64,000 nucleotides of DNA from UBA11889 sp046582115 (GTDB lineage: Bacteria > Pseudomonadota > Gammaproteobacteria > Pseudomonadales > Azotimanducaceae): the NCBI GenBank assembly GCA_046582115.1, contig JAYGFA010000053.1:1-64000 (forward strand), in the 5' to 3' direction. Within the stretch, counting starts at the first letter, position 1, and each line of letters starts with the position of its first letter. Shown here piece after piece: positions 27,170 through 37,025 of this stretch. The notes beneath the pieces were generated by a model that saw only the letters and a list, made by a program, of their open reading frames with translations, was not told the origin of the DNA and ran no database searches. Position numbers and translations under genes: made by a program.

Positions 27170-27864
27170 CTGACCGCCAGTGTAGACAGCCTGGGTATGT
27201 GCTACATCGCCGAGCTTATCGGGAGACTAGCTATCTTGCCGACATCTTAAGTCCCGATTTCGGGCGCCTAGCAGGCGTTTTTCGGGGCGCGCGAAAGAAA
27301 CGAGGATCGTCGCTGGAGCCCTTTATACGCTATGGATTGGCGTGGCATGGGCGGGGGCAGATGGTCACGGTGACGTCGTATGACGCCGAGATTGAGCATT
27401 CCTTGAGAGATCATTACCTGTATGCGGGCCTTTATTTAAACGAACTGATCGTCCGTGCGTTACCGATCGAGGTATCCGCGCCGCTGCTTTTTCATGCTTA
27501 CGACAAAGCGATTACGGCCCTCGCCCGTCGTGATGCCTTAGAACCTGTACTACGTACCTTTGAGCGTATTCTGCTACGCGAGTCAGGTTACGAGCTCGTC
27601 TTCAACTACGATCAGTCCACGGGGGAAGGCATTGCTCCAGACGGGTACTACCGATTTGTGCCGAGTTTTGGGTTCGAGTCGATACAGAAAACGTCCGATG
27701 CCCTTCCTGGGAGGGCTCTTCTGGCGATCGCGGACGATGATTATGCAGATGTTGAGACACGTCGAATCGCGAAACGCGTTCTTCGCAGTGCGCTAAAGCC
27801 GTTGTTGGGAGACCGTCCGCTGACATCGCGCCAGTTTTTTCGCGGTTCCAATCGTGGCATTTAG
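27166..27864 (+). CDS. recO: DNA repair protein RecO
   Basis: 232 residues. RecO with RecR loads RecA onto SSB-coated DNA. The OB-fold N-terminus has YVLHRRAYRETSYLADIL, followed by VFRGARKKRGSSLEPF; a helical C-terminal domain follows. TTG start in a four-base overlap with era. In many relatives pdxJ comes next; here a broken rlmD does, overlapping the recO end, and pdxJ lies 20 kb away. Confidence 0.92.
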   Translation: MTDRQCRQPGYVLHRRAYRETSYLADILSPDFGRLAGVFRGARKKRGSSLEPFIRYGLAWHGRGQMVTVTSYDAEIEHSLRDHYLYAGLYLNELIVRALPIEVSAPLLFHAYDKAITALARRDALEPVLRTFERILLRESGYELVFNYDQSTGEGIAPDGYYRFVPSFGFESIQKTSDALPGRALLAIADDDYADVETRRIAKRVLRSALKPLLGDRPLTSRQFFRGSNRGI

Positions 27865-29179
27865 ATCGCGATTACCCCAGACCGTTGAACTTGAGGTGGT
27901 TGGACAGACGCAGGAAGGTTACGGCGTGGGAAATAACGTCGGACGCGAGTGCGTTGTCAAAGGAGCACTCCCTGGGGAGGTGGTCTCTGCTCGCGTCGTG
28001 GGCAAGCGTAAGTGACAAATTCTCACGATAACGAAAACGGTCCAGACCGCGGTGGATTCCCGCACGGAGCCGTTTTGTGCTGTCTTTCCTCGTTGCGGTG
28101 GGTGTACCAATCAGCAGTGGGGCCACAAGAACCAGTTACTGTTTAAAGAACAATGGGTTCGCGGCGAACTGTCGAGGCACGGGGTTCCGTACAAGTTATT
28201 CCCGCCTTCGTTGCATGGATCAACCAGACGCTATCGCCGTCGCGCCCGCCTTGGGGTTCGATGGATAGAGAAGGCAGCTAGAGCGTACGTTGGCTTCCGA
28301 GAAACTTTCGGGAGTTATGTGGTAGACATGGAGACTTGCCCGACGCTAGTCCCAAGATTGGCCGAATTGATAGGCCCTTTGCGAGACCTAATAACGCGTA
28401 TGAGCACGCCGAAGAGAATTCCTCAGATTGAGTTAGTTTCCGGGGACAAGGTGCGAGCGCTGGTGTTGAGGCATCTGGATCCGCTGGCCGCTTCAGATCT
28501 TGCCCTGCTGAGCGCATTTTCGAATTCTTATGACGTATGGGTATATGGGCAAAGTGGAGGATACCAAACCGTAATACGTCATTTCCCGGTGGGAGATCCC
28601 CGCGCCAAGCTGACGTACGAAATCGCGAAGTGTGACGTAAGCTTCGAGTTCGAACCGACCGATTTCATCCAAGTCGATTCGGAAGTTACTCACCTTTTAA
28701 TCGCAGCTGTGTTTAAGGAGCTCGCGTTGGAGAGTGAGGATCGGGTTGTCGACCTGTTCTGCGGGATTGGGAACTTCAGTCTACCAACGGCTCGAACGGC
28801 CAAGTCTGTTCTCGGTCTCGAGATCTCCACAACCGCAGTTGAGCAGGCGCGACGGAATGCAGAGAGGAATGATCTGTCGAATGCAGCGAGATTCTTAGTG
28901 AGCGATCTATATCGGCCAATAGATGACACATTGAAGGAGTCGAACTAAAAATTGTTGTTAGATCCTCCTCGTTCGGGCGCGGGACCGGAGCTCGCACGAT
29001 ATGCTCGTAGAGCGGAGCGAGTAGTTTATGTTTCTTGTAATCCAAGGACTTTCGCCGAAGACGCGGCCGTACTTGGTCGAATTGGATTTCAACTAGAAAG
29101 AGTCCAGGTCTTCGACATGTTTCCACATACAAATCACGTAGAAATAGTTGGTAGTTTTGATCGGTTAAATTGTCCGTGA
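27854..29179 (+). pseudogene. rlmD: Broken rlmD (23S rRNA m5U1939 methyltransferase)
   Basis: A full-length RlmD reading frame (about 441 codons; E. coli 433) cut by two in-frame stops: TGA at 28013-28015 (codon 54) and TAA at 28946-28948 (codon 365). No frameshift is needed. The motifs outside the stops are intact: the iron-sulfur cysteines FCAVFPRCGGC and METC, the SAM-binding DLFCGIGNFSLP, the DPPRSG loop right after the second stop, and the nucleophile in YVSCNP. The TAA falls just before KLLLDPPR, so the largest intact piece (28016-28945) lacks the catalytic cysteine. Loss of this methylation is tolerated in E. coli. The stops could also be sequencing or assembly errors. Confidence 0.85.
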
Positions 29180-29300
29180 CGAGCGCCGCAAATACTCAAC
29201 GACGGTCCCAGTACCGATTGCTAGTAACATGTGTCCGTTAGGTTATCTGGGCGATAGCTGGGACGATGGTGCCAGCGGCGTAGTATTTGGAGATTTGTCC

Positions 29301-29936
29301 ATGAATTTGATCCTTCTTGGACCGCCCGGTGCGGGGAAAGGGACCCAGGCCCAGGCGATGTGTATGCGGTTTAACATTCCCCAGATATCGACAGGCGATA
29401 TGCTACGTGCAGCCATTGCGGCCGGATCGCCCTTGGGACAGCGGGTGAAGTCGATTATGGATGCGGGTGAGTTGGTATCCGATGACGTGATCCTTGAGCT
29501 CGTGACAGAGCGGTTGTACGAGCCTGATTGTAATAGCGGGTTCCTGTTCGATGGTTTTCCCAGAACAATCCCACAAGCAGAGGCGCTTATTTCGAACGGA
29601 ATTGTTCTCGATCATGTTCTGGAGATTGATGTCTCCGATGAAGAAGTGATTCGTCGCATCACCGGAAGGCGAGTGCACGAGGCAAGTGGGCGCGTTTATC
29701 ACGAGGTGTTTAATCCGCCTCAAGTAGCAGGTAAGGACGATGAAACGGGGGATGTACTAGTGCAACGAGCTGATGACGCCGAAAATACCGTCAAAGAACG
29801 TCTAAAGGTTTATCACGATCAAACTCGACCTCTCGTTGATTACTATCGTGACAGTACGGTCAGGTACTCAAAGATAAATGGAATGGGGTCCGTCCAAGAC
29901 ATTAACAATGCAGTATTTGAAGCATTAAATGATTGA
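29301..29936 (+). CDS. adk: Adenylate kinase
   Basis: 211 residues. Balances ATP, ADP and AMP. The P-loop GPPGAGKGTQ is at 7-16, the AMP site is STGDMLRAAI and FDGFPRTIPQ, and the long LID form carries RRITGRRVH. ATG 29301 is chosen over the ORF that opens at 29229 because GGAG lies eight bases before it and the N-terminus MNLILLGPPG matches homologs. It is convergent with moeA; 30 bases separate the stops. The gap 29180-29300 shows nothing certain. Confidence 0.96.
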   Translation: MNLILLGPPGAGKGTQAQAMCMRFNIPQISTGDMLRAAIAAGSPLGQRVKSIMDAGELVSDDVILELVTERLYEPDCNSGFLFDGFPRTIPQAEALISNGIVLDHVLEIDVSDEEVIRRITGRRVHEASGRVYHEVFNPPQVAGKDDETGDVLVQRADDAENTVKERLKVYHDQTRPLVDYYRDSTVRYSKINGMGSVQDINNAVFEALND

Positions 29937-29966
29937 CTGATACTGCGGACGGCGCTTTCTCCCGCC

Positions 29967-31187
29967 TCACCCAGCCCAAATATGGGCACGATCAGTTGGC
30001 AGTAGTACGATGTCCACCGCCGAACCCACCTCAACGCCATCAATGTGTTCTGGCACTACGATTAAACAATTTGCATTGGCAAAGGTGGCGAGGCGATTCG
30101 AACTTTGGTCTCCGGTCGGTGCTACAGTAACGCGGTTGCCATCTACTTGGAAAATACCCCGTACGTATTCTCGGCGCCCGCGATGGTGCTCGATTGTTCC
30201 TTGTAGGACCGCTGGTAGCCTATATGGCGCGCTGTCAGGCACTCCGCAAAGCCGGTCAATGGTTGGCGCAACAAACAACAAGTAGGTGATGATAGTCGAT
30301 ACAGGATTCCCTGGGAGACCAAAAAAAAGTGCTTTGCCGACTCGTCCTACGGCAAGTGGCTTGCCCGGTTTTAATGCAATTTTCCAGAAATCTAACGAAC
30401 CCGTCTGTTCCACTGCTGCTCTAACGTAATCGGCATCGCCCACGGATACGCCACCACTGGTGACCAATAAATCCGCGGTTTTCGACGCGGTTTCTAGTGC
30501 CCTTTTAATCGCTTGGGGATCGTCGGGAAGGGCACCAAGATCCAATACCTCCACGGGGCGTTCCGAAACAAGTTCGCGAAGAGCGGTTCGGTTGGCGTCG
30601 TATATTTGTCCAGGACCCAACGGTGTGCCAGGATCGACCAGTTCATCTCCAGTTGAAAATAACGCCACTCGAATCCGACGTACGGTTGGCACGTGCGTCA
30701 CTCCGCAAGCAGCCAACCAACTAATTTTGTATGCATCGAGCCGGGCACCACTTTCTGCGAGAAGTTGCGTCTTGGCTATATCGTGGCCCCGAAGCCGAAT
30801 GTTTTCGCCGGCGTCGATCGACGCACGAATACGAATCTGATTCCCGCTCCTTTCAACGTCCTCTTGAATGACAACAGCCGCCGCACCATTCGGTACCGGA
30901 GCTCCGGTAAATATGCGCACTACCGTGCCTGGGACTAACGAATCCTGGTAAACGTGTCCCGCCCTGCATTCGCCGACGACAACAAGCCCTCCATCATGAC
31001 TCAAGTCTCTCGCGTGAAGCGCATACCCGTCCATGGCGGATGCGTCGAACGGAGGCAAGTCCATGGGTGCGGCGATGTCAGATGCCACTACGCGACCTTT
31101 TGCTTCGTTTAGTGGGATCGTTTCCGTGTCTGACACCGGCGAGGTTAGATCACTGAGTTTTCGCAGCGCGTCGTCAACGTTTAGCAT
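29967..31187 (-). CDS. moeA: Molybdopterin molybdenumtransferase MoeA
   Basis: 406 residues. Inserts molybdate into adenylated molybdopterin. Early motif PPFDASAMDGYAL, FTGAPVPNGAAAVV, then the MogA-like domain with FSTGDEL, YDANRT and TSGGVSVGDADYV, and GLPGNPVSTI. No other molybdenum-cofactor gene is in the window. Its ATG and that of tsaB are divergent with only six bases between them, so promoters must lie inside the opposite gene. Confidence 0.95.
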   Translation of the reverse strand: MLNVDDALRKLSDLTSPVSDTETIPLNEAKGRVVASDIAAPMDLPPFDASAMDGYALHARDLSHDGGLVVVGECRAGHVYQDSLVPGTVVRIFTGAPVPNGAAAVVIQEDVERSGNQIRIRASIDAGENIRLRGHDIAKTQLLAESGARLDAYKISWLAACGVTHVPTVRRIRVALFSTGDELVDPGTPLGPGQIYDANRTALRELVSERPVEVLDLGALPDDPQAIKRALETASKTADLLVTSGGVSVGDADYVRAAVEQTGSLDFWKIALKPGKPLAVGRVGKALFFGLPGNPVSTIITYLLFVAPTIDRLCGVPDSAPYRLPAVLQGTIEHHRGRREYVRGIFQVDGNRVTVAPTGDQSSNRLATFANANCLIVVPEHIDGVEVGSAVDIVLLPTDRAHIWAG

Positions 31188-31193
31188 GCACGC

Positions 31194-31805
31194 ATGGCCT
31201 CGCTATTAGCTTTGGAAACCACCGCTGAACTCTGCTCGGTCGCTATTGGTAATAACGAGATGGTGCTTGAGGATACACGGCTGGCACGGAGGCAGCACAA
31301 CGAAATCGTGCTATCGATGGTCGATACGGTTTTATCGGCGTCGCTGATTGAGCGCGACGAGGTTGCATGTGTCGCGTTTTCTGCGGGGCCGGGCTCTTTT
31401 ACGGGGGTGAGAATAGCTGCGGGAATAGCACAAGGGATCGCCTTTGCATGGGATATTCCGGTTTGTCCGGTGCAGACCTCGAAAGCGATGGCCTTGTCCA
31501 GCCTGGAACAAGATCGTCAGCTGACCGACTTTGTGACATCCCGACGGTCTCGACAAAGCTTGGTGTATGTCGCCGGGTTTAATTCGAGCCCAGGACATTT
31601 GCTAACTACTTCGAGGGACCAGTTGGTCGATGAAAAGGTTTTTCGCGTTGGACACCGTATTGTCAGTGATTCTCAAGTCGCACTGTCAGCGCGTCACGTG
31701 TTACAGATTGCGCAGGGCGACTTAGGTAGTTGGTTGGATGCTGAGCAGGGACTACCTGTCTATGTAGAAGGAGACACACCATGGCGTGCTAGGGCACGCC
31801 CATAA
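31194..31805 (+). CDS. tsaB: tRNA threonylcarbamoyl-adenosine factor TsaB
   Basis: 203 residues (family about 230). A dimerisation partner of TsaD in making t6A37 in ANN-reading tRNAs. The ASKHA-like N-terminus LLALETTAELCSVAIG, HNEIVL, and AFSAGPGSFTGVRIA are conserved; the C-terminal half is divergent, as usual for TsaB. There is no ribosome site before the ATG at 31194, which begins six bases from the moeA start. rsmJ follows after about 50 bases. Confidence 0.9.
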   Translation: MASLLALETTAELCSVAIGNNEMVLEDTRLARRQHNEIVLSMVDTVLSASLIERDEVACVAFSAGPGSFTGVRIAAGIAQGIAFAWDIPVCPVQTSKAMALSSLEQDRQLTDFVTSRRSRQSLVYVAGFNSSPGHLLTTSRDQLVDEKVFRVGHRIVSDSQVALSARHVLQIAQGDLGSWLDAEQGLPVYVEGDTPWRARARP

Positions 31806-31856
31806 CTTTGAAGGGTTACTGGGGTAGGGAAGGAAATTTGCTTTCAACGGCTTGGA

Positions 31857-32594
31857 TTGACAGAGAGTCGCAGCTTGGTTGTTGACGTGGTCGAGCGGGA
31901 TTTGATTGTCTATTTTGATGACGCAGAAGAACGTGCGCGCGATTTTACCTCGGGTATCGGCTACGGCGTTGCACCGATGAACCTAGCGCCCGATGGATGG
32001 TATCTCTACCTCAATGAGTCTGATTTGATGCTTCGACATCCGGCCAAACGAACCGTGCACTTATCGTTGGACGATATACGAAGGCGTTCGCTCTCGGGAC
32101 GTCGTTCGCCATTATCGAGAGCGTGCGGCGTTCGCGAGGGTATGACGGTTCTTGACGCGTTCGCAGGCTGGGGTACCGATGGTCTTACGCTAGCGACGCT
32201 CGGTTGTGTGGTCACTTGTTGTGAACTACAACCGCTTGTTTTCGCAATGTTGTACGACCGGATCAAGCGCTTCAAACGCCGCTCGCTCGATTGCATACGC
32301 GTGGATGTTCGCGAGTTGTTGGCGGATCAAGTGCGGCGCTGGGACGTCGTGTATTTAGACCCGATGTTCCCCGCACATCGTAAAACCGCACTGCCTTCGT
32401 ATCCGATGCAGGTGCTAGCGGATTTAGCGGAGCAGTCAGACGCAAGTGAGATCGCCAAGTGGTCGTTCAAATGCGCCAACCGGCGCGTGGTGGTTAAGAA
32501 CCGGACAACGTCGCCGCCGCTTATAACGGCTCCTGATTGGCAAATTCGAGCGCGGAGCGTGCGATTCGACGTCTATCGAGCCGACCGAAATTAG
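31857..32594 (+). CDS. rsmJ: 16S rRNA m2G1516 methyltransferase RsmJ
   Basis: Up to 245 residues. SAM-dependent methyltransferase acting on G1516 of 16S rRNA. SAM site VLDAFAGWGTDGL, catalytic-loop motif YLDPMFPAHRKTAL, both specific to RsmJ (YhiQ). The start is uncertain: TTG 31857 has no nearby ribosome site, TTG 31875 has GAGAG seven bases before it. The stop TAG shares bases with the plsB stop on the other strand (four-base tail overlap). Confidence 0.9.
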   Translation: MTESRSLVVDVVERDLIVYFDDAEERARDFTSGIGYGVAPMNLAPDGWYLYLNESDLMLRHPAKRTVHLSLDDIRRRSLSGRRSPLSRACGVREGMTVLDAFAGWGTDGLTLATLGCVVTCCELQPLVFAMLYDRIKRFKRRSLDCIRVDVRELLADQVRRWDVVYLDPMFPAHRKTALPSYPMQVLADLAEQSDASEIAKWSFKCANRRVVVKNRTTSPPLITAPDWQIRARSVRFDVYRADRN

Positions 32595-35002
32595 GCCGCA
32601 GATTCGGCCCGCGGTGATGACGGAATGGACTGTTGTAATTCTATCCTGATGACTTGCCGAGATGCTCGAATCAGTTCTCGGATCGATGCGTCGAAGTAAA
32701 GGTAACCGTCATCGTCTGTATGGGCGACCTCGCGGTCTTCGAGCATTCGAATGAAGCCGCGAAAGAGCGTCGGGTCGAAAAACTCGGGCGCATTCGTGCC
32801 GTACAAACCCGAGAAACGGCGCGCGGTATGACAAGCGGTTTCAAGCAAGGTGGTGCTCGTGTATACACCGGTACCCGCCTTGTCTAGAAGGGCGATAGCG
32901 ATATAGAAGCGTTCGAGCGTCGGCATCAGTGCGTTCGCTAATAGATTTAGGTGGAAACGACCCTTGGCGTCTTCCTTGGGAGGCGTGACGCCCTGCTCGC
33001 TGCGATCTAGAAGTCCAAGTGTCTCAAGTTGCAACAAGCATCGCATCGTCTCATCTGGTCCAGATCGAAATGAGAGTTCTGCCTCAATATACGGGAGCAC
33101 CGTCGTCATAAGACGTTCAAGCGCGGTAATGTTGAGAGGCAGTCTGCGGTTAACGAGCAAGCACGCGATCATGGCCGATTGCGCGATTACGTGTAGGACG
33201 TTGTTCCGATACCAAGTCATTAAAATAGCGGTCACAGAGTCGTGTCCGACGAGTCGGTCGCCCGCGTCTTCTTCACGCTGCAGCATATCCAAGCGTTCAA
33301 CCTGTTCGAGTATCTGACTCGGCGAGAGATCTGTGACGCTAAAGTTATGGTGCTCTCGATTGTCTGTAATCAGTTTTTTCAGATAACCCAGATGCTGGAT
33401 TAAAACGTTCTCTTCTATTGTAAATCGCGGCATCGATAGGGTCGTTAAAGCGACAAGGTTGACGGGATTGACGTGCGCCGAATCATTCACTGCCGTCAGT
33501 ATTTCGTGGCCGAGGGATTGTGCGGCAGTCGTGGGTAGCGACGAGTGGTTTTGTTCGACATCGAAATTGTTGACGAATGTCGCAAGGTCGATCGGGGCCC
33601 CAAACCGGACCGTCACGCGACCAAAATTCTGTTTAATCAATCGCAAGTTGCGGAATACGTCGGCCACATTCTCCCTGCGTTTGCTCTGTCCTCGTAGTTC
33701 GGACAGATACGCATTTGCCTCGATCAGTTTCTCGTAACTGAAATAGACAGGGATGATAGCCACAGGCCGCGGTAGTCCTAGAGCATAGCTAGCCAGCGTC
33801 ATACCGAGCATGCCGAGTTGTGGCGGTAGCATCCGCCCCGTCCGGCTTCGGCCTCCTTCGATGAAATATTCGACCGAATGTCCTCGAGAAAACACCTCGT
33901 TGAGGTACTCGCTCATAACGGCACGGTAAATTGGATCGTTGCGAAAGGAGCGGCGCATGAAGAAAGCGCCGCTGCGTCTAAGCAATTTTCCGATCACCGG
34001 TATGTTTAAATTGTCACCAGCGGCAATGTGCGGAATCATCAATCCCAGGCCAAAAAGAGCGTGCGATAGGACGAGGTAATCTACGTGTGATCGGTGACAA
34101 GGTGTGTACACAAGCGTGTGAGTTTGGGCAATCCGCTCAAGCTGCTCGAACCCCTGAATATCTATGCCATCGTAAATACGGTGCCAAAACCAGGTGAGGA
34201 GACCTTCTAAGACTCTGATGGTGGGGTACGACATGTTGGACCCTATCGCGAACGCGTCACGACGTGCTTCCTCTTCGAGAGTAGCCCAATCGCCTTCCGC
34301 CGATTCGATGGCGTCTTGCACCGGGCGACTCGCAACGATTTTTTCCACCAGACTACGGCGGTTTGAGAGATCGGGTCCCAGAACGGCGGTCCGCTCGTTG
34401 CGAAAGTAGACCCGAAGTATTCGGGCTAATTTGCGCACGTTACGGTTGCCGCTTTCTTGAGTAGACGGCGATTGGGGCCAGAGAAGCGATGTTCCGAACC
34501 TCACCAAAATATCGGAGCGATTGAACAGTAGCCCGAGCAGTCGGCGCAGTCTCGAAGAGATCAACCATTCGTCAGACACCATAGAACGAATAAGCGATTT
34601 GTCTTTATTCGCGGCTCGTCCCCAAAAAATCGATACAGGAATAACCGTGAGACGCAACGTTGGGTCTTGCGCGTGGGCTCGGTCAATTCGCAGCATGCGG
34701 TGCGAATAGGTGCGCATGGTATTTTTTTCGAAGAACCCGCTTCCGCGATTCAAAAAGAAAAATCGTCTCGCTTCGTTTGGCTTCGATAGTGGTAGCAAGG
34801 GACGAGGCAAGGACGTTTGTTCACAGGCGAGGTCCAACAGAAGAAGATCGGCGAGGGACCGCTGGGGCAAGACGTACAAGACATCCGGGTCCTGAAAGTT
34901 CGTATTGCCAACAAGATTGGGCTTGACCAGACGGGCCAACAAGGCACGTGACATGCGGTAACTCGTTCCAGCGAGCTTTACGGAGGAGGGGTGGCTGCGC
35001 AT
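32591..35002 (-). CDS. plsB: Glycerol-3-phosphate acyltransferase PlsB
   Basis: 803 residues (E. coli 807). Membrane enzyme of the first step of phospholipid synthesis, using acyl-ACP or acyl-CoA. The HX4D block is CHRSHVDYLVLSH, with GAFFMRRSFR, YFIEGGRSRTGRM and VAIIPVYFSYE following in the usual order. Upstream is the gspD end, 101 bases away with no clear terminator, so read-through from the operon is possible. Its stop overlaps the rsmJ stop. Confidence 0.96.
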   Translation of the reverse strand: MRSHPSSVKLAGTSYRMSRALLARLVKPNLVGNTNFQDPDVLYVLPQRSLADLLLLDLACEQTSLPRPLLPLSKPNEARRFFFLNRGSGFFEKNTMRTYSHRMLRIDRAHAQDPTLRLTVIPVSIFWGRAANKDKSLIRSMVSDEWLISSRLRRLLGLLFNRSDILVRFGTSLLWPQSPSTQESGNRNVRKLARILRVYFRNERTAVLGPDLSNRRSLVEKIVASRPVQDAIESAEGDWATLEEEARRDAFAIGSNMSYPTIRVLEGLLTWFWHRIYDGIDIQGFEQLERIAQTHTLVYTPCHRSHVDYLVLSHALFGLGLMIPHIAAGDNLNIPVIGKLLRRSGAFFMRRSFRNDPIYRAVMSEYLNEVFSRGHSVEYFIEGGRSRTGRMLPPQLGMLGMTLASYALGLPRPVAIIPVYFSYEKLIEANAYLSELRGQSKRRENVADVFRNLRLIKQNFGRVTVRFGAPIDLATFVNNFDVEQNHSSLPTTAAQSLGHEILTAVNDSAHVNPVNLVALTTLSMPRFTIEENVLIQHLGYLKKLITDNREHHNFSVTDLSPSQILEQVERLDMLQREEDAGDRLVGHDSVTAILMTWYRNNVLHVIAQSAMIACLLVNRRLPLNITALERLMTTVLPYIEAELSFRSGPDETMRCLLQLETLGLLDRSEQGVTPPKEDAKGRFHLNLLANALMPTLERFYIAIALLDKAGTGVYTSTTLLETACHTARRFSGLYGTNAPEFFDPTLFRGFIRMLEDREVAHTDDDGYLYFDASIRELIRASRQVIRIELQQSIPSSPRAESAA

Positions 35003-35103
35003 CTTTCGTTCAGATTCTAGCCGTACTTTGTTGGACGAAGAGGCTACATGGTAATGCGCTGATTTTCCGTGCCGAGTGACTTGGGTACAGATGCGCCTTA
35101 GCG

Positions 35104-37020
35104 TTAGTCGCGCCGACCCTCATAGATCTGTTCGATTTGCGGTTCGCTTTCGCTTCCGCTTCCGCGGGACTCAATCTGTACTTGCCAAATTCCTTTGTAC
35201 TTCCGATCAGTTGTGTCTGCGACTTCTTCACGATTGCGTTGAATGGTGGGTCGTAGGAACACCAAAAGGTGGCGCTTGGTTCGGGTCGTCGATCGATTCT
35301 GAAACAGGCGTCCAAGAAATGGGATTGACCCCAAAAACGGCACCTTTTTCAGCGTTTCTCGTACGTCGTCTTGGATTAGGCCTCCGAGGACAATCGTCTG
35401 CCGGTCATCTGCCAATATGGTTGTTTCGATACTGCGTTTGTTGGTAACCACGTCTGAGAATCCGGCCGCGCCGATTTCTAGACCAGTATTGACGACGTTT
35501 TCGACCGTTTGGAAAACCTCGAGTCGAATTGACCCGTCGTCATGGATGTGAGGTGTCACGGTCAGCTCAATGCCGATATCTTCTCGCTGTATGGTAGTGA
35601 AGGGATTGCTGGCGCCATTGCTGGTCGACGTAAACGACCCGGTACGAAAAGGTACCGTTTGTCCTGCAAGGATTTTGGCTGTCTCATTGTCGAGAGTAAG
35701 GATACTAGGTGTTGATAACAGATCAGCCGATGTATTGATGGCTATGGCGTTGATGATGGCGCCGAATGAAATGCCGTCTGGATCGAGTCGTGCTACCGCA
35801 AGCGTGGGAGAACCGACACTGGCTATTCCTAGTACTGGATCAATTTTTCCGTCCACAGCCGTTGCGCTGATGTTGCTCAGCAAATTGGAAATGATGCCAT
35901 TGAGGGTGGTGCTTGCAAAAGGTACCGATTCACCGCTGGCATCTGCTACGCCAGCTTCAATTCCAATAGCTCTTGTTTGATCAACTGAGATTTCGACAAT
36001 GGCAGCTTCAGTGAGTACTTGGGCCCTACGTATATCAAGTTGTCGTAGGATATCTTGGATTTCCAACATTGTGCCGGGATCTGCCCTGACAACAATCGCG
36101 TTCAATGAGATATCGGCTTGAATGCTGATATTTTCGGATTTTGTGTTGTCGCCCCGCCCCCGAGGCTCTGTCAGGATTCCGTTAAGGATCTCCGCTGTCC
36201 TAGTTGCATCGGAGTGGTTCAACTGGAATACCCGGGTTGAACCGGACGACGTCGCCGGTTGATCTAGTTGTTCAATCAAAGAACGTACCGCTGCGATCGG
36301 TGCACTCTTGCCCCTGAGAACCAGCGTGTTGTTTCGATCGTTCGCAATCACAAGAACGCGTTGGGGCCCCTCCGCGGATTTTCCAATTTGATCGGGCGCA
36401 ACTTGTTCAAGAATCTCGACCACGCTCCCGACCCACGCTTGTTCGAGAGCTATCACCACGACTTCATCTTCGTCAGCGACGTCAATCTGGCGAATGATCG
36501 TTAGTAACCGCGCAATATTGTCGGCGTGGTCGCTGATAATGACGACGTTCGCTTGCGTTACGGCAGCGATGTGGCCGTATTGCGGGATCATGGGACGGAG
36601 GATCTTAACCAGTTCCGCTGCGGCAACATTGCGCGCCGTGATCACCCGTGTCACGACCTCTTCGGACAACGAACTGCTGTCGTCATTAACGGGTGCGCCC
36701 GATTGTTTTACTGTCGCACTTTGCACAATGCGGACTACGTCTCCCGTGCGTGACGCGCCGAAACCGTGTACCCGCAGCACCGAGAGAAATAAAGCGTAGA
36801 CGGCTTCGGTATCGAGGTTTCGGTCAGAGACAACGGTCACATTGCCTTTCACCCTAGGGTCAACGACAAACGTTTGACCGGTGATGGTCGAAACTTGAGT
36901 AATGAACTCACGAATATCCGCGTTCTTAAGGTTGATCTTCCAGGTTTGCGTGTCAGGCCACGTTGGCGCGGCTAGTAAACAGCAAACAAGAACGAGCCAA
37001 TGGAGACGTTGTTTTCGCAT
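35104..37020 (-). CDS. gspD: Type II secretion outer-membrane secretin GspD
   Basis: 638 residues with a signal peptide (LHWLVLVCCLLAAPTWPDT). The N0 domain starts WKINLKNADIREFI, three N1-N3 repeats follow to about residue 320 (for example EVYALF-like and RTAEILNGIL blocks), and the secretin barrel carries VGSPTLAVARLDPDG, the ETAKILAGQTVPFRTG loop and the final VPFLGSIPFLGRLFQ. A short C-terminal tail follows. The rest of the secretion system is not in the window, except gspC and gspN just before it. The start is six bases after the gspC stop. Confidence 0.95.
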   Translation of the reverse strand: MRKQRLHWLVLVCCLLAAPTWPDTQTWKINLKNADIREFITQVSTITGQTFVVDPRVKGNVTVVSDRNLDTEAVYALFLSVLRVHGFGASRTGDVVRIVQSATVKQSGAPVNDDSSSLSEEVVTRVITARNVAAAELVKILRPMIPQYGHIAAVTQANVVIISDHADNIARLLTIIRQIDVADEDEVVVIALEQAWVGSVVEILEQVAPDQIGKSAEGPQRVLVIANDRNNTLVLRGKSAPIAAVRSLIEQLDQPATSSGSTRVFQLNHSDATRTAEILNGILTEPRGRGDNTKSENISIQADISLNAIVVRADPGTMLEIQDILRQLDIRRAQVLTEAAIVEISVDQTRAIGIEAGVADASGESVPFASTTLNGIISNLLSNISATAVDGKIDPVLGIASVGSPTLAVARLDPDGISFGAIINAIAINTSADLLSTPSILTLDNETAKILAGQTVPFRTGSFTSTSNGASNPFTTIQREDIGIELTVTPHIHDDGSIRLEVFQTVENVVNTGLEIGAAGFSDVVTNKRSIETTILADDRQTIVLGGLIQDDVRETLKKVPFLGSIPFLGRLFQNRSTTRTKRHLLVFLRPTIQRNREEVADTTDRKYKGIWQVQIESRGSGSESEPQIEQIYEGRRD

Positions 37021-37025
37021 AATTT

